Assembly: GCA_945865815.1 (NCBI GenBank) | Contig: CAMBFR010000018.1 | Location: 1 to 50,754, forward strand | DNA length: 50,754 bases | Origin: Candidatus Sulfopaludibacter sp. SbA3 | Lineage (GTDB): Bacteria > Acidobacteriota > Terriglobia > 20CM-2-55-15 | Reading direction: 5' to 3' | Part shown: positions 1 to 7,368 of the stretch, one piece after another | Layout of the letters: each line of letters begins with the position of its first letter | How positions within the stretch are numbered: position 1 is the first letter of the stretch | Notes under the pieces: generated by a model | What the model was told of the DNA's origin: nothing | The model's input: only the letters and a program-made list of their open reading frames with translations | Database searches by the model: none | Translations under genes and position numbers: made by a program

Positions 1-21
1 AACAGGAATTTTCTGGAACTT

Positions 22-48
22 GGCACGGGGCTGAAGCCCCGCGCCCAC
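22..48. repeat. GC-rich short palindromic repeat (REP-like), copy 1
   Basis: The core CGGGGCT-GA-AGCCCCG (26-41) is a perfect 7-bp inverted repeat, flanked by GCGCCCAC. Close relatives lie at 25599-25626, 27937-27960, 28258-28284 and 41151-41178, always between or at the edges of genes. This copy is 26 bp upstream of the hyfC-like start codon. Confidence 0.75.
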
Positions 49-73
49 AGGTAGACTGCAGTCTTTCACGAAA

Positions 74-1018
74 ATGCTTTTTGAAGTCTTAATCACAATC
101 CTCCAGTGGCTGATCGCCGTACTCGGCGCGCCCCTACTCGTCGGCGTCATACGCAGGACGAAGGCCGTGCTCCAGGGCCGGCGGGGACCATCGGTATTTC
201 AGCCGTACTGGAACCTTCGCAAGCTCCTGCAGAAGCAAATGGTGATCTCGGAAACCACTTCATGGATCTTCCGCTTCACGCCCTACGTCGTCATTACAAC
301 GATGCTGCTGGCCGCACTGATAGTTCCGATTCTAAGTACAACCCGGTCCATGCAGTTCCCCGGAAACATCGTCCTGCTGATGTATTTGTTTCTCCTCGGA
401 GCTTTCTTTCTCGCGCTCGCAGGTCTCGATGCGGGCAGCGCGTTCGGCGGCATGGGTTCCAGCCGGGTGATGGCGCTCGCTGCGCTCGCTGAACCGACCG
501 TCATGATCGCCATTTTCGCCATTGCCCTGCGAGCCGGCAGTACGGGCTTGAACGAAATAATCCGCGCTTCGATCACCGATCCGCTCCTGATGCTCAACCC
601 GGGCCACCTGCTCGCATTTTTCTCGTTCTTCATCGTAGCCCTTGCCGAGACCGGCCGGCTGCCGGTGGACAATCCGGGCACTCATCTGGAACTGACCATG
701 ATTCACGAGGCCATGATCCTGGAATACTCCGGACGCTATCTCGCTCTCATCGAGTGGGCAGCGGCCATCAAGTTGTTCGTGTTTCTCACATTGCTGGGAA
801 ATCTTTTTTTCCCGTGGGGTGTCGCGGCCACCATTACGCCCGCCACGGTAGTGCTTGCCTTGCTGGCTCTGACAATCAAGCTTGGCGTACTGGCCGTATG
901 CCTGGCCGCGCTCGAAACCGGCCTGGCAAAACTGCGGTTGTTCCGGGTGCCCGAGCTGCTGGGCGGTTCGTTCATGCTCGCTTTGCTGGCCGTTGTTTCA
1001 TTTTTATTTTTGAGGTAA
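74..1018 (+). CDS. hyfC: Hydrogenase-4 / complex I subunit H-like membrane protein (HyfC/NuoH family)
   Basis: This 314-residue, highly hydrophobic protein with about eight predicted membrane spans belongs to the NuoH/HycD/HyfC family. That subunit links the soluble redox arm of complex-I-like enzymes to their ion-pumping antiporter subunits. An early cytoplasmic loop carrying R-K-L-L-Q-K-Q and a later acidic loop (ETGRLPVDNPGTHLELTMIHE, abbreviated here by its ends ETGRLP and MIHE) match the conserved quinone-module interface loops of the family. It is followed 3 bp later by the HyfE-like gene and is evidently co-transcribed with it. The ATG at 74 has only a weak Shine-Dalgarno and lies just downstream of a REP-like palindrome. 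An antiporter-like hyfB gene would be expected upstream, outside the window. Confidence 0.9.
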   Translation: MLFEVLITILQWLIAVLGAPLLVGVIRRTKAVLQGRRGPSVFQPYWNLRKLLQKQMVISETTSWIFRFTPYVVITTMLLAALIVPILSTTRSMQFPGNIVLLMYLFLLGAFFLALAGLDAGSAFGGMGSSRVMALAALAEPTVMIAIFAIALRAGSTGLNEIIRASITDPLLMLNPGHLLAFFSFFIVALAETGRLPVDNPGTHLELTMIHEAMILEYSGRYLALIEWAAAIKLFVFLTLLGNLFFPWGVAATITPATVVLALLALTIKLGVLAVCLAALETGLAKLRLFRVPELLGGSFMLALLAVVSFLFLR

Positions 1019-1021
1019 GAC

Positions 1022-1672
1022 GTGGCATTCGCCAGGATCGCAAATTTTCTGTCGTTCATCTTCCTGCTGATGACGTTCCTCCTGATCATCCGCAACAGCC
1101 TGGCCGCGCAAGTCCGCATGTTTGCCATGCAATCGGCGGTGCTGACGGCGCTGGCGGGAGTGGTTGCTTACTTCGGCGGAAGGGGCGAACTCGCCGGCGT
1201 CGCAGTCGTTTTTGCCATTGTGAAGGTAATTGTCATTCCCAGCGTGTTGAACCGGGCGGTATCGAAAATTGGAATGCAGCGCGCGGTTGCTCCGTATCTG
1301 GGCACATCGATGTCGATGTTCATTTGCGCGCTCCTGGTCGTGTTGGCGTTCTACGTCATGGCTCCCGTCACCTCATCCAATCCACTGCCGACGGCTGATG
1401 GCATTCCGCTGGCATTCGCCGGCGTCCTGATCGGACTGTTCACCACTGTGAACCGGCGGCGCGCTCTGACTCAGATTCTCGGATTCCTGATCCTGGAGAA
1501 CAGCGTCTTCATGGTGGCGCTCCTGGCGACGTACGGCGTTCCTCTCATTGTGGAACTGGGAGTGTTTCTCGATGTGCTCGTGGCGGTGCTGATCCTCGAA
1601 GTGTTCGTCTACCGTATCAAGGACAACTTCGATTCAATTGACGTCAAGAAGATGGGGGCGCTGCGCGGCTAA
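1022..1672 (+). CDS. hyfE: Hydrogenase-4 component E-like membrane protein
   Basis: This 216-residue protein is almost entirely hydrophobic, with about seven predicted membrane helices. It resembles HyfE, whose C-terminal part is related to the small complex I subunit NuoK. HyfE-type subunits are thought to help form the proton path in the membrane arm. The GTG start at 1022 is 3 bp after the preceding stop. The stop codon TAA overlaps the next ATG by one base (TAATG), so translational coupling is likely. It is the second of four contiguous genes of the membrane complex. Confidence 0.88.
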   Translation: MAFARIANFLSFIFLLMTFLLIIRNSLAAQVRMFAMQSAVLTALAGVVAYFGGRGELAGVAVVFAIVKVIVIPSVLNRAVSKIGMQRAVAPYLGTSMSMFICALLVVLAFYVMAPVTSSNPLPTADGIPLAFAGVLIGLFTTVNRRRALTQILGFLILENSVFMVALLATYGVPLIVELGVFLDVLVAVLILEVFVYRIKDNFDSIDVKKMGALRG

Positions 1673-3126
1673 TGGGGATGATGCTTATTCTGCTGCTGAC
1701 AATTCCCGCCGCGGCATCCGCGCTGATCGGCTTCAGCAGGAAACGTGAAACGATCGAATGGATTCACGCGATTGCCAGCGTTCTCTCGTTCATCGCCGCC
1801 GCCGTCATAGCTGTGACGATATGGATGGGACAGGAAGTCATCCAGTGGCAATTGCTGCGCGCAGACGCGCTCTCGGTTTTCTTTGCCGCCATCATCACCT
1901 TTGTAGGCGCCGTCACCGGCGTCTACGCCGTCGGATACATGCGGCTGGATGAGAGCGATCCGGCTCGAATACGAATCTTCTTCGCGCTGTTTCAGTTGTT
2001 CGTATTCACCATGCTGCTGGCCGTAACAACGGACAATCTCGGCCTGATGTGGGTGGCGATTGAGGGCACGACTCTCGCCACCGTCTTCCTGGTCACCTTT
2101 CACGATAGCGAGACCGCGCTGCAGGCAGCGTACAAATATCTGATGATATCGTCGGTCGGAATCGCCATGGCTTTCATGGGAACAGTGCTGATGTACTACG
2201 CGGCGGCGGCCCGCGTGGGAGAGATCGGCCTGAGCTGGACGTCGCTTATCGGCGTCGCTGCGCAACTCGATCCGAGCGTCGTGAAACTTGCGTTCGTGTT
2301 CATCCTGATTGGATACGGCACCAAGGCGGGCCTCGCTCCAATGCACACGTGGCTGCCGGACACCTATAGCGAAGCGCCGGCGCCAGTCAGCGCCCTGATG
2401 TCGGGCGCCCTCTCCACGGTTGGCATGTACGCGCTGATCCGCTTCAAGTCCGTTATCGACATCACGCTGGGAACGGCATACACGTCCACGTGGCTGATGC
2501 GTTTCGGATTGCTCTCGCTTGGAATAGCCGCGGCATTCCTGGTTTCACAGCGCAATTACAAACGAATGCTCGCGTACTCGAGCGTCGAGCACACCGGCAT
2601 CGTAGCTCTTGGACTCGGTTTCGGCGGGTACTGGGGAACGGTCGGCGCCCTGTTGCACATACTCAACCATTCGTTATCCAAGTCGATGCTGTTTATTCTT
2701 TCCGGCAGCATTCGGCTGAAGTACCGCACAACGGAAATCCGCGGTGTTCGCGGCCTGCTCGGAACATCGCCATGGACCGGAGCCGCTTTTCTCTGTGGAG
2801 TTGTCGCCCTGCTCGGCCTTCCGCCATTCGGCCTTTTCATCAGCGAGTTCATGGTCTTTCGCGCGGGTTTCGAGGCCGGAGCGCCGGGATATGCCGTGGC
2901 CGGCATTGCATTCCTTGCTCTTGCGTTCGCCGGTATGCTCGCCGGCATCAATGCCATGCTGTACGGAAAGCCGGCCGGCGATCTCGACAGGAGCGATCCG
3001 CTGATGTGGCATATCGCTCCTGTGGCGCTCAACGTAGTTCTCCTGGCGGGGCTGGGATTAACCTTTCCAAATGGAGTCCGGGCGTTTTTCGACCAGGTGC
3101 TCCTGATTGTCGGGGTATCGCATTGA
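1672..3126 (+). CDS. hyfF: Hydrogenase-4 component F-like proton-translocating antiporter subunit
   Basis: This 484-residue protein belongs to the NuoL/M/N-MrpA/D antiporter family, with roughly 14 membrane helices. Residues typical of proton-pumping antiporter subunits are present: a helix glutamate (E131 in WVAIEGTTLA), a helix lysine (K218 in GYGTKAGLAPMHTWLPD) and a further lysine in the HSLSKSML helix. The pumping machinery therefore looks intact even though the redox subunit is altered. The start ATG overlaps the hyfE-like stop and its own TGA stop overlaps the TTG start of the next gene. I chose HyfF over HyfB or HyfD from the length and the gene order. Confidence 0.9.
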   Translation: MGMMLILLLTIPAAASALIGFSRKRETIEWIHAIASVLSFIAAAVIAVTIWMGQEVIQWQLLRADALSVFFAAIITFVGAVTGVYAVGYMRLDESDPARIRIFFALFQLFVFTMLLAVTTDNLGLMWVAIEGTTLATVFLVTFHDSETALQAAYKYLMISSVGIAMAFMGTVLMYYAAAARVGEIGLSWTSLIGVAAQLDPSVVKLAFVFILIGYGTKAGLAPMHTWLPDTYSEAPAPVSALMSGALSTVGMYALIRFKSVIDITLGTAYTSTWLMRFGLLSLGIAAAFLVSQRNYKRMLAYSSVEHTGIVALGLGFGGYWGTVGALLHILNHSLSKSMLFILSGSIRLKYRTTEIRGVRGLLGTSPWTGAAFLCGVVALLGLPPFGLFISEFMVFRAGFEAGAPGYAVAGIAFLALAFAGMLAGINAMLYGKPAGDLDRSDPLMWHIAPVALNVVLLAGLGLTFPNGVRAFFDQVLLIVGVSH

Positions 3127-4727
3127 GCACGGAAAACACCGAGACTCGAAGCGAAGTCATAGCCGCGATTACGGAATTCAGCTGGGCTGTGGAATTAAGG
3201 ACAGACTTCGTCCGCGAGCACGAACTGAGAGTTACCATCGCTCCCGGAGCATTCATCGCCTTCGCGGATTTTGTAAGACAGCGCTTCGATGCCCGTCCCG
3301 AGTTGATCGTCGCCGAAGATACCCGAGAGGATTCCGGCGGATTCACGCTGCGTTATGTTTTCGAGCTGCCGGCACGGGACTTGTTTGTCATCGTCACGAC
3401 GCCGCTCGAGACGGGACAGACTTCATTCCCCTCGGTTGGCACCCGCTGGTACCTGGCCAGTCTCTTCGAGCGGGAGATCCACGACCTGTTCGGATTGACT
3501 CCCCTGGATCACCCGGACCTTCGCCGCCTCGCCCTGCACCAGTTCTGGCCCGACGGCTACCGTCCGTTGCTGAAAGATGCGAAGACTTCGAAACCATTCG
3601 AGGATGCTGGCGAGCCATACCCGTTCCAGCAGGTGCAGGGTGAAGGTATCTGCCAGATCACGGTCGGCCCCGTTCACGCGGGAATCATTGAGCCCGGACA
3701 CTTCCGTTTCAGCGTGGATGGCGAAACGATCGTGAACCTCGAATCCCGGCTTTATTTCGTGCACAAGGGAATCGAGAAGCTGTTCGAGTCGATGACAGTC
3801 CCGCGCGGAGTGGAACTGGCGGAACGGATATCCGGCGATTCCGGTGTCGCCCATGCGCTGGCGTACTGCATGGCCATCGAGCGGTGCGCCGGAGTCGAGG
3901 CGCCAAAACGCGCTTCCTATTTGCGGGTTGTCTTTCAGGAACTCGAACGCCTGTATAACCACATCGCGGACGTGGGCGCCATTTGCGCCGACACCGGATT
4001 TTCAGTCGCAAACGTCCACGCCATGCGGCTGCGCGAAGACCTTTTGAGGCTGAACGAGCGGCTTACCGGCCACCGCCTTTTGCGCGGCGCGATAGTTCCA
4101 GGAGGAGTGGCGGGGGCGGACTTCTCGAACAAACAGATTGCCGACGCGCTGAACACCGTGCAGAAGGTTCGAGACGATTTCGAGGAGGTCCTTGCCATGG
4201 CGCTGGAGAGCGCACTGGTGCTGGACCGGCTGCATGGAACCGGTGTTCTCACCAACCGGACGGCGCGGGAACTGCAGGTATCGGGACTCGCCGCAAGGGC
4301 CAGCGGCATCGACGCCGATACCCGCCGCGACCATCCGTATGCCGCCTACAACGAGATGAAGTTCCGGGTTCCCGTATTCCACGAAGGCGACGTCTGGTGC
4401 CGCATGATGGTCCGCGTCGAAGAGGTGCGCGAGAGCACGAATCTGATCGTTCGAGCGCTGGATTCGCTCCCCATCGGCGACGCGATTCGCCCGGTAGGCA
4501 GTCCGTCACCCGGATCGAATGCTTTCGGCCTCGTGGAAGGCTGGCGCGGCCCCATCTGGCATTGGGTCGTCTTCGGCAGGAAGGGAGCGCTGAAGCGCGT
4601 GAAGGTCAAAGACCCTTCATTCTCCAACTGGACTGCCCTGAATTACGCAATCCTCAACAACATCGTTCCCGACTTCCCCCTGTGCAACAAGAGCTTCAAC
4701 CTGTCGTATGCGGGCAATGACCTATGA
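3123..4727 (+). CDS. hyfG: HyfG-like fused NuoC/NuoD-type subunit lacking the [NiFe] cysteine ligands
   Basis: The 534-residue protein fuses a NuoC-like domain (about residues 1-150, with EREIHDLFGL and HPDLRRL) to a NuoD/hydrogenase-large-subunit-like domain (about 170-534). Genuine group 4 [NiFe] hydrogenases carry RxCGxC near the start of the large domain and DPCxxC near the end. Here these read R235-I-S-G-D-S240 and D-P-S499-F-S-N502, so all four metal-binding cysteines are gone. That is the hallmark of energy-converting-hydrogenase-related (Ehr) complexes, which cannot bind NiFe and whose substrate is not established. The TTG start at 3123 overlaps the hyfF-like stop (TTGA), like the tight joins elsewhere in the operon. 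Any reading frame upstream of 3123 would lie inside hyfF. The NuoB-like small subunit is not found downstream. Confidence 0.9.
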   Translation: MSTENTETRSEVIAAITEFSWAVELRTDFVREHELRVTIAPGAFIAFADFVRQRFDARPELIVAEDTREDSGGFTLRYVFELPARDLFVIVTTPLETGQTSFPSVGTRWYLASLFEREIHDLFGLTPLDHPDLRRLALHQFWPDGYRPLLKDAKTSKPFEDAGEPYPFQQVQGEGICQITVGPVHAGIIEPGHFRFSVDGETIVNLESRLYFVHKGIEKLFESMTVPRGVELAERISGDSGVAHALAYCMAIERCAGVEAPKRASYLRVVFQELERLYNHIADVGAICADTGFSVANVHAMRLREDLLRLNERLTGHRLLRGAIVPGGVAGADFSNKQIADALNTVQKVRDDFEEVLAMALESALVLDRLHGTGVLTNRTARELQVSGLAARASGIDADTRRDHPYAAYNEMKFRVPVFHEGDVWCRMMVRVEEVRESTNLIVRALDSLPIGDAIRPVGSPSPGSNAFGLVEGWRGPIWHWVVFGRKGALKRVKVKDPSFSNWTALNYAILNNIVPDFPLCNKSFNLSYAGNDL

Positions 4728-4810
4728 TCGCCGGGCCGTCCCGCAATGCGCTCCATTACCCCAATTCGCTCGACTATAGTCCCAGATTGGGACTATCCTG
4801 TCGCAGATGA
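4724..4810 (+). pseudogene. Short coupled reading frame, possible truncated start of a lost hyf gene
   Basis: An ATG at 4724 overlaps the hyfG-like stop as ATGA, the arrangement expected of a coupled operon gene. It reads only 28 codons (MIAGPSRNALHYPNSLDYSP and eight more residues) before TGA. The end runs into the operator palindrome and the HigB start. I see no clear match to hydrogenase small subunits, so reading it as the stump of a deleted small-subunit gene is speculative. Confidence 0.25.
4776..4796. promoter_or_regulatory. Palindromic operator of the toxin-antitoxin pair
   Basis: A perfect inverted repeat, arms ATAGTCCCA and TGGGACTAT separated by GAT, lies 10 bp before the HigB start codon. 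TAGTCCCA/TGGGACTA palindromes at this position are typical autoregulatory sites bound by HigA-type antitoxins. The call rests on symmetry and position. Confidence 0.7.
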
Positions 4811-5109
4811 GGGTGATCGCGGTTTCAACGCTTAAGGCCTTTTGGAAAAGTAGCCACAAGTACCGCGATGCGGAAGGACCAACGCTCGCATGGTATCGCG
4901 ACGTGTTGAAGGCGGATTGGTCTAAACCGAGCGATATAAAACGGCAGTTCGGCAATGCCAGCATCCTGCAAGACGGTCGTGTCTTTTTTAATATCGCCGG
5001 GAACAAGTATCGGATCGTCGTATGGATAAACTATCCATACAGAGTCGTGTACATACGGTTCATCGGGTCGCATGAGCAGTACGACATGATCGACGCTGAA
5101 ACAATTTGA
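4807..5109 (+). CDS. higB: HigB-family type II toxin (mRNA interferase)
   Basis: This 100-residue basic protein starts MRVIAVSTLKAFW and carries the HigB_toxin pattern: AFWxxxxxYRDAEGPTLAWYRDV, then ADWSKPSDIKRQFGNAS, a V/NIAGNKYRIVVWINY core strand set and a final RFIGSHEQYDMID. This is the longer HigB branch of the RelE superfamily, whose members cleave mRNA on ribosomes. The toxin-first order and the overlap with the antitoxin gene (TTGA) are characteristic of HigBA. The pair sits directly behind the Ehr operon, where a small subunit gene would be expected, which suggests it was acquired. Confidence 0.88.
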   Translation: MRVIAVSTLKAFWKSSHKYRDAEGPTLAWYRDVLKADWSKPSDIKRQFGNASILQDGRVFFNIAGNKYRIVVWINYPYRVVYIRFIGSHEQYDMIDAETI

Positions 5110-5534
5110 GGTATTCAGTGCACATCAAGCCGATCAAAACAAAGAAGGACTACCAGGCGGCGCTCAAAGATATCGAATCACTGATGGCTGCGAAGATCGG
5201 CACACCGGAAGGTGATCGCCTCGATATTCTGGCCACCCTGGTTGAGGCCTACGAACGAACTCATTTTCCAATGGACCTTCCGGACGCCGTGGAAGCGATC
5301 AAATTCAGAATGGAGCAGGCGGGTTTGACTCTTAAGGACTTGGAACTCGTCATCGGGCGCAAGAATCGTGTCTATGAAGTCTTGGGCCGCAGACGGCCTC
5401 TCACACTACGGATGATTGAGGGCTTGCATACTCGCTACGGAATTCCAGCCGAAAGCCTCATCAGGCAACGAATTGAACGAGTTGACAGACGCGCGGGGCC
5501 CGCGGCAAAACGATCCTCGAGACGAACGGCTTAG
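5106..5534 (+). CDS. higA: HigA-type antitoxin with C-terminal helix-turn-helix
   Basis: The 142-residue protein begins HIKPIKTKKDYQAALKDIE, the usual start of antitoxins paired with HigB-family toxins. It has a short acidic and helical N-terminal half (LMAAKIGTPEGDRLDILATLVEAYE) and a helix-turn-helix at about residues 75-115 (LTLKDLELVIGRKNRVYEVL). It should neutralise the toxin and repress the operon through the palindrome at 4776-4796. The TTG at 5106 overlaps the toxin stop. A GTG at 5118 is an alternative start and would remove only four residues. Confidence 0.88.
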   Translation: MRYSVHIKPIKTKKDYQAALKDIESLMAAKIGTPEGDRLDILATLVEAYERTHFPMDLPDAVEAIKFRMEQAGLTLKDLELVIGRKNRVYEVLGRRRPLTLRMIEGLHTRYGIPAESLIRQRIERVDRRAGPAAKRSSRRTA

Positions 5535-5586
5535 CTGGAATCCCTATTAACCTCGAACTGGTAAAACCGCAAATGCCTTGCCGAGT

Positions 5587-7266
5587 CTATTCGTCGGTCA
5601 CACAGCCGAGGCTGGCGTTTTTCACAAGCCGAATGTATTTGGCCAGTGTGCCGCGGCTGGCTTTGAACGGTGGCATCCGCCACGCCTCCTGCCGTCTCTT
5701 CCACTCCTCGTCGGACAGGTCCGCGCTCAGCAGATTTTTTTCGGCATCAATCGTGATGCGGTCGCCCGTGCGAACCAGGGCGATGGGGCCGCCGTCCTGC
5801 GCTTCGGGCGTGATGTGACCCACGATGAAGCCGTGGGAGCCGCCCGAAAACCGGCCGTCCGTTATCAATGCGACGTCTTTTCCGAGACCTGCGCCCATGA
5901 CGGCCGACGTCGGCGTGAGCATCTCCGGCATGCCGGGGCCGCCCTTCGGGCCTTCGTATCGGATCACGACGACGTCGCCTTTTCCGATCTCCTTGCGCTC
6001 GAGAGCGTGCAGCATGTCTTCTTCGGAGTCGTAGACCTTCGCCGGACCCGAAAAACGCAGACCTTCCTTACCTGTGATCTTTGCGACCGCGCCATCCGGC
6101 GCCAGGTTGCCCCGCAGAATCTGGATGTGCCCCGACGGCTTTATCGGCTGAGCAACGGGTTTCACGATCTGCTGGCCCGGCTTCAGGCCCGGCAGATCCT
6201 TCACATTTTCGCGAAGCGTCTTCCCGGTGACCGTCATGCAATCGCCATTGAGCAGTCCCTCGTCGAGCAGCATCTTGACGACAGCCGGAATGCCGCCCAC
6301 CTGGTGCAGGTCTTCCATGACGTACTGGCCGCTCGGCTTGAAGTCCGCCAGCATCGGGATGCGATTGCTGACACGTTGAAAGTCGTCAATCGTCAAGGCC
6401 ACGCCGACGGATCGCGCCATCGCAATCAGGTGCAGTACGGCATTCGTGGATCCGCCGAGCGCCGTGACGATAACCATGGAGTTTTCAAACGCCTCGCGCG
6501 TCATGATGTCGCGTGGCTTGAGATCGAGCTCCAGCAGGTTTCGAATTGCCGCGCCGACGCGGATGCACTCGTCGAGCTTTAATGGATCGTCGGCCGGAGT
6601 GGACGCGCTGTACGGCAGCGACATGCCCAGAACTTCGATGGCCGAGGCCATCGTATTGGCCGTGTACATGCCGCCGCAGGCCCCGGCGCCGGGACACGAA
6701 TTCCGCACGATTTCCTTCCGGCGGTTTTCGTCGATCCGTCCGGAAAGGTACTCCCCGTAGCTCTGGAACGCGGAAATCACATCGAGCTTCTGTCCGGCGC
6801 TGGTGCCCGCATGGATCGTTCCGCCATAGAGCATCAGGGAGGGACGGTTGAGCCGGCCCATCGCGATGATGCAACCCGGCATGTTCTTGTCGCATCCGGG
6901 AATCGAAATATTGGCGTCGTACCACTGGCCGCTCATGACGGTCTCAATGGAATCCGCGATCAGGTCGCGCGACTGGAGCGAGAAGCTCATTCCATCGGTT
7001 CCCATCGAAATGCCGTCACTCACGCCGATGGTGTTAAAACGCATGCCAACCAGTCCGGCCGCCTTCACCCCTTCCTTCACCTTTTCCGCAAGCTGAAGCA
7101 GGTGCATGTTGCAGGGATTGCCCTCAAACCAGACGCTCGAGATACCGACCTGCGGCTTATCGAGATCATCTTCGGACAGTCCGGTCGCATAGAGCATGGC
7201 CTGGGAAGCGCCCTGCGACCGCGGTTGAGTAATCTGAGAACTGTATTTATTTCGTTTTGAATTCAT
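5587..7266 (-). CDS. ilvD: Dihydroxy-acid dehydratase
   Basis: This 559-residue enzyme dehydrates 2,3-dihydroxyisovalerate and 2,3-dihydroxy-3-methylvalerate, the third step of valine and isoleucine synthesis. It carries the IlvD/Edd signatures: three Fe-S cysteines at C52 (EGNPCNMH), C125 ([10 protein letters not shown]) and C197 ([12 protein letters not shown]), plus [12 protein letters not shown] and the C-terminal [11 protein letters not shown] chose the ATG at 7266 over an in-frame start 57 bp upstream because [10 protein letters not shown] begins a normal-length family member and the upstream codons have no family match. It stands alone; ilvE is 18 kb away at 25634. Confidence 0.95.
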   Translation of the reverse strand: MNSKRNKYSSQITQPRSQGASQAMLYATGLSEDDLDKPQVGISSVWFEGNPCNMHLLQLAEKVKEGVKAAGLVGMRFNTIGVSDGISMGTDGMSFSLQSRDLIADSIETVMSGQWYDANISIPGCDKNMPGCIIAMGRLNRPSLMLYGGTIHAGTSAGQKLDVISAFQSYGEYLSGRIDENRRKEIVRNSCPGAGACGGMYTANTMASAIEVLGMSLPYSASTPADDPLKLDECIRVGAAIRNLLELDLKPRDIMTREAFENSMVIVTALGGSTNAVLHLIAMARSVGVALTIDDFQRVSNRIPMLADFKPSGQYVMEDLHQVGGIPAVVKMLLDEGLLNGDCMTVTGKTLRENVKDLPGLKPGQQIVKPVAQPIKPSGHIQILRGNLAPDGAVAKITGKEGLRFSGPAKVYDSEEDMLHALERKEIGKGDVVVIRYEGPKGGPGMPEMLTPTSAVMGAGLGKDVALITDGRFSGGSHGFIVGHITPEAQDGGPIALVRTGDRITIDAEKNLLSADLSDEEWKRRQEAWRMPPFKASRGTLAKYIRLVKNASLGCVTDE

Positions 7267-7368
7267 AAGGTCTTTACGTCTAGCACAGCATGGACAAGCG
7301 GTGCAATTCAGATCATGAGGCACCGCTCTTGCCAGCGACCCCTGGTTGTGGGGAATCGCCTGTACTAG

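Noticed and set aside
2490-3122. N-terminal extension of the hyfG-like frame
   Set aside because: It overlaps the hyfF-like gene over 600 bp in another frame and shows no NuoC-like sequence before the TTG at 3123.
5578-6582. Open frame opposite ilvD
   Set aside because: ilvD is unambiguous on the other strand; the translation is arginine- and histidine-rich shadow sequence.
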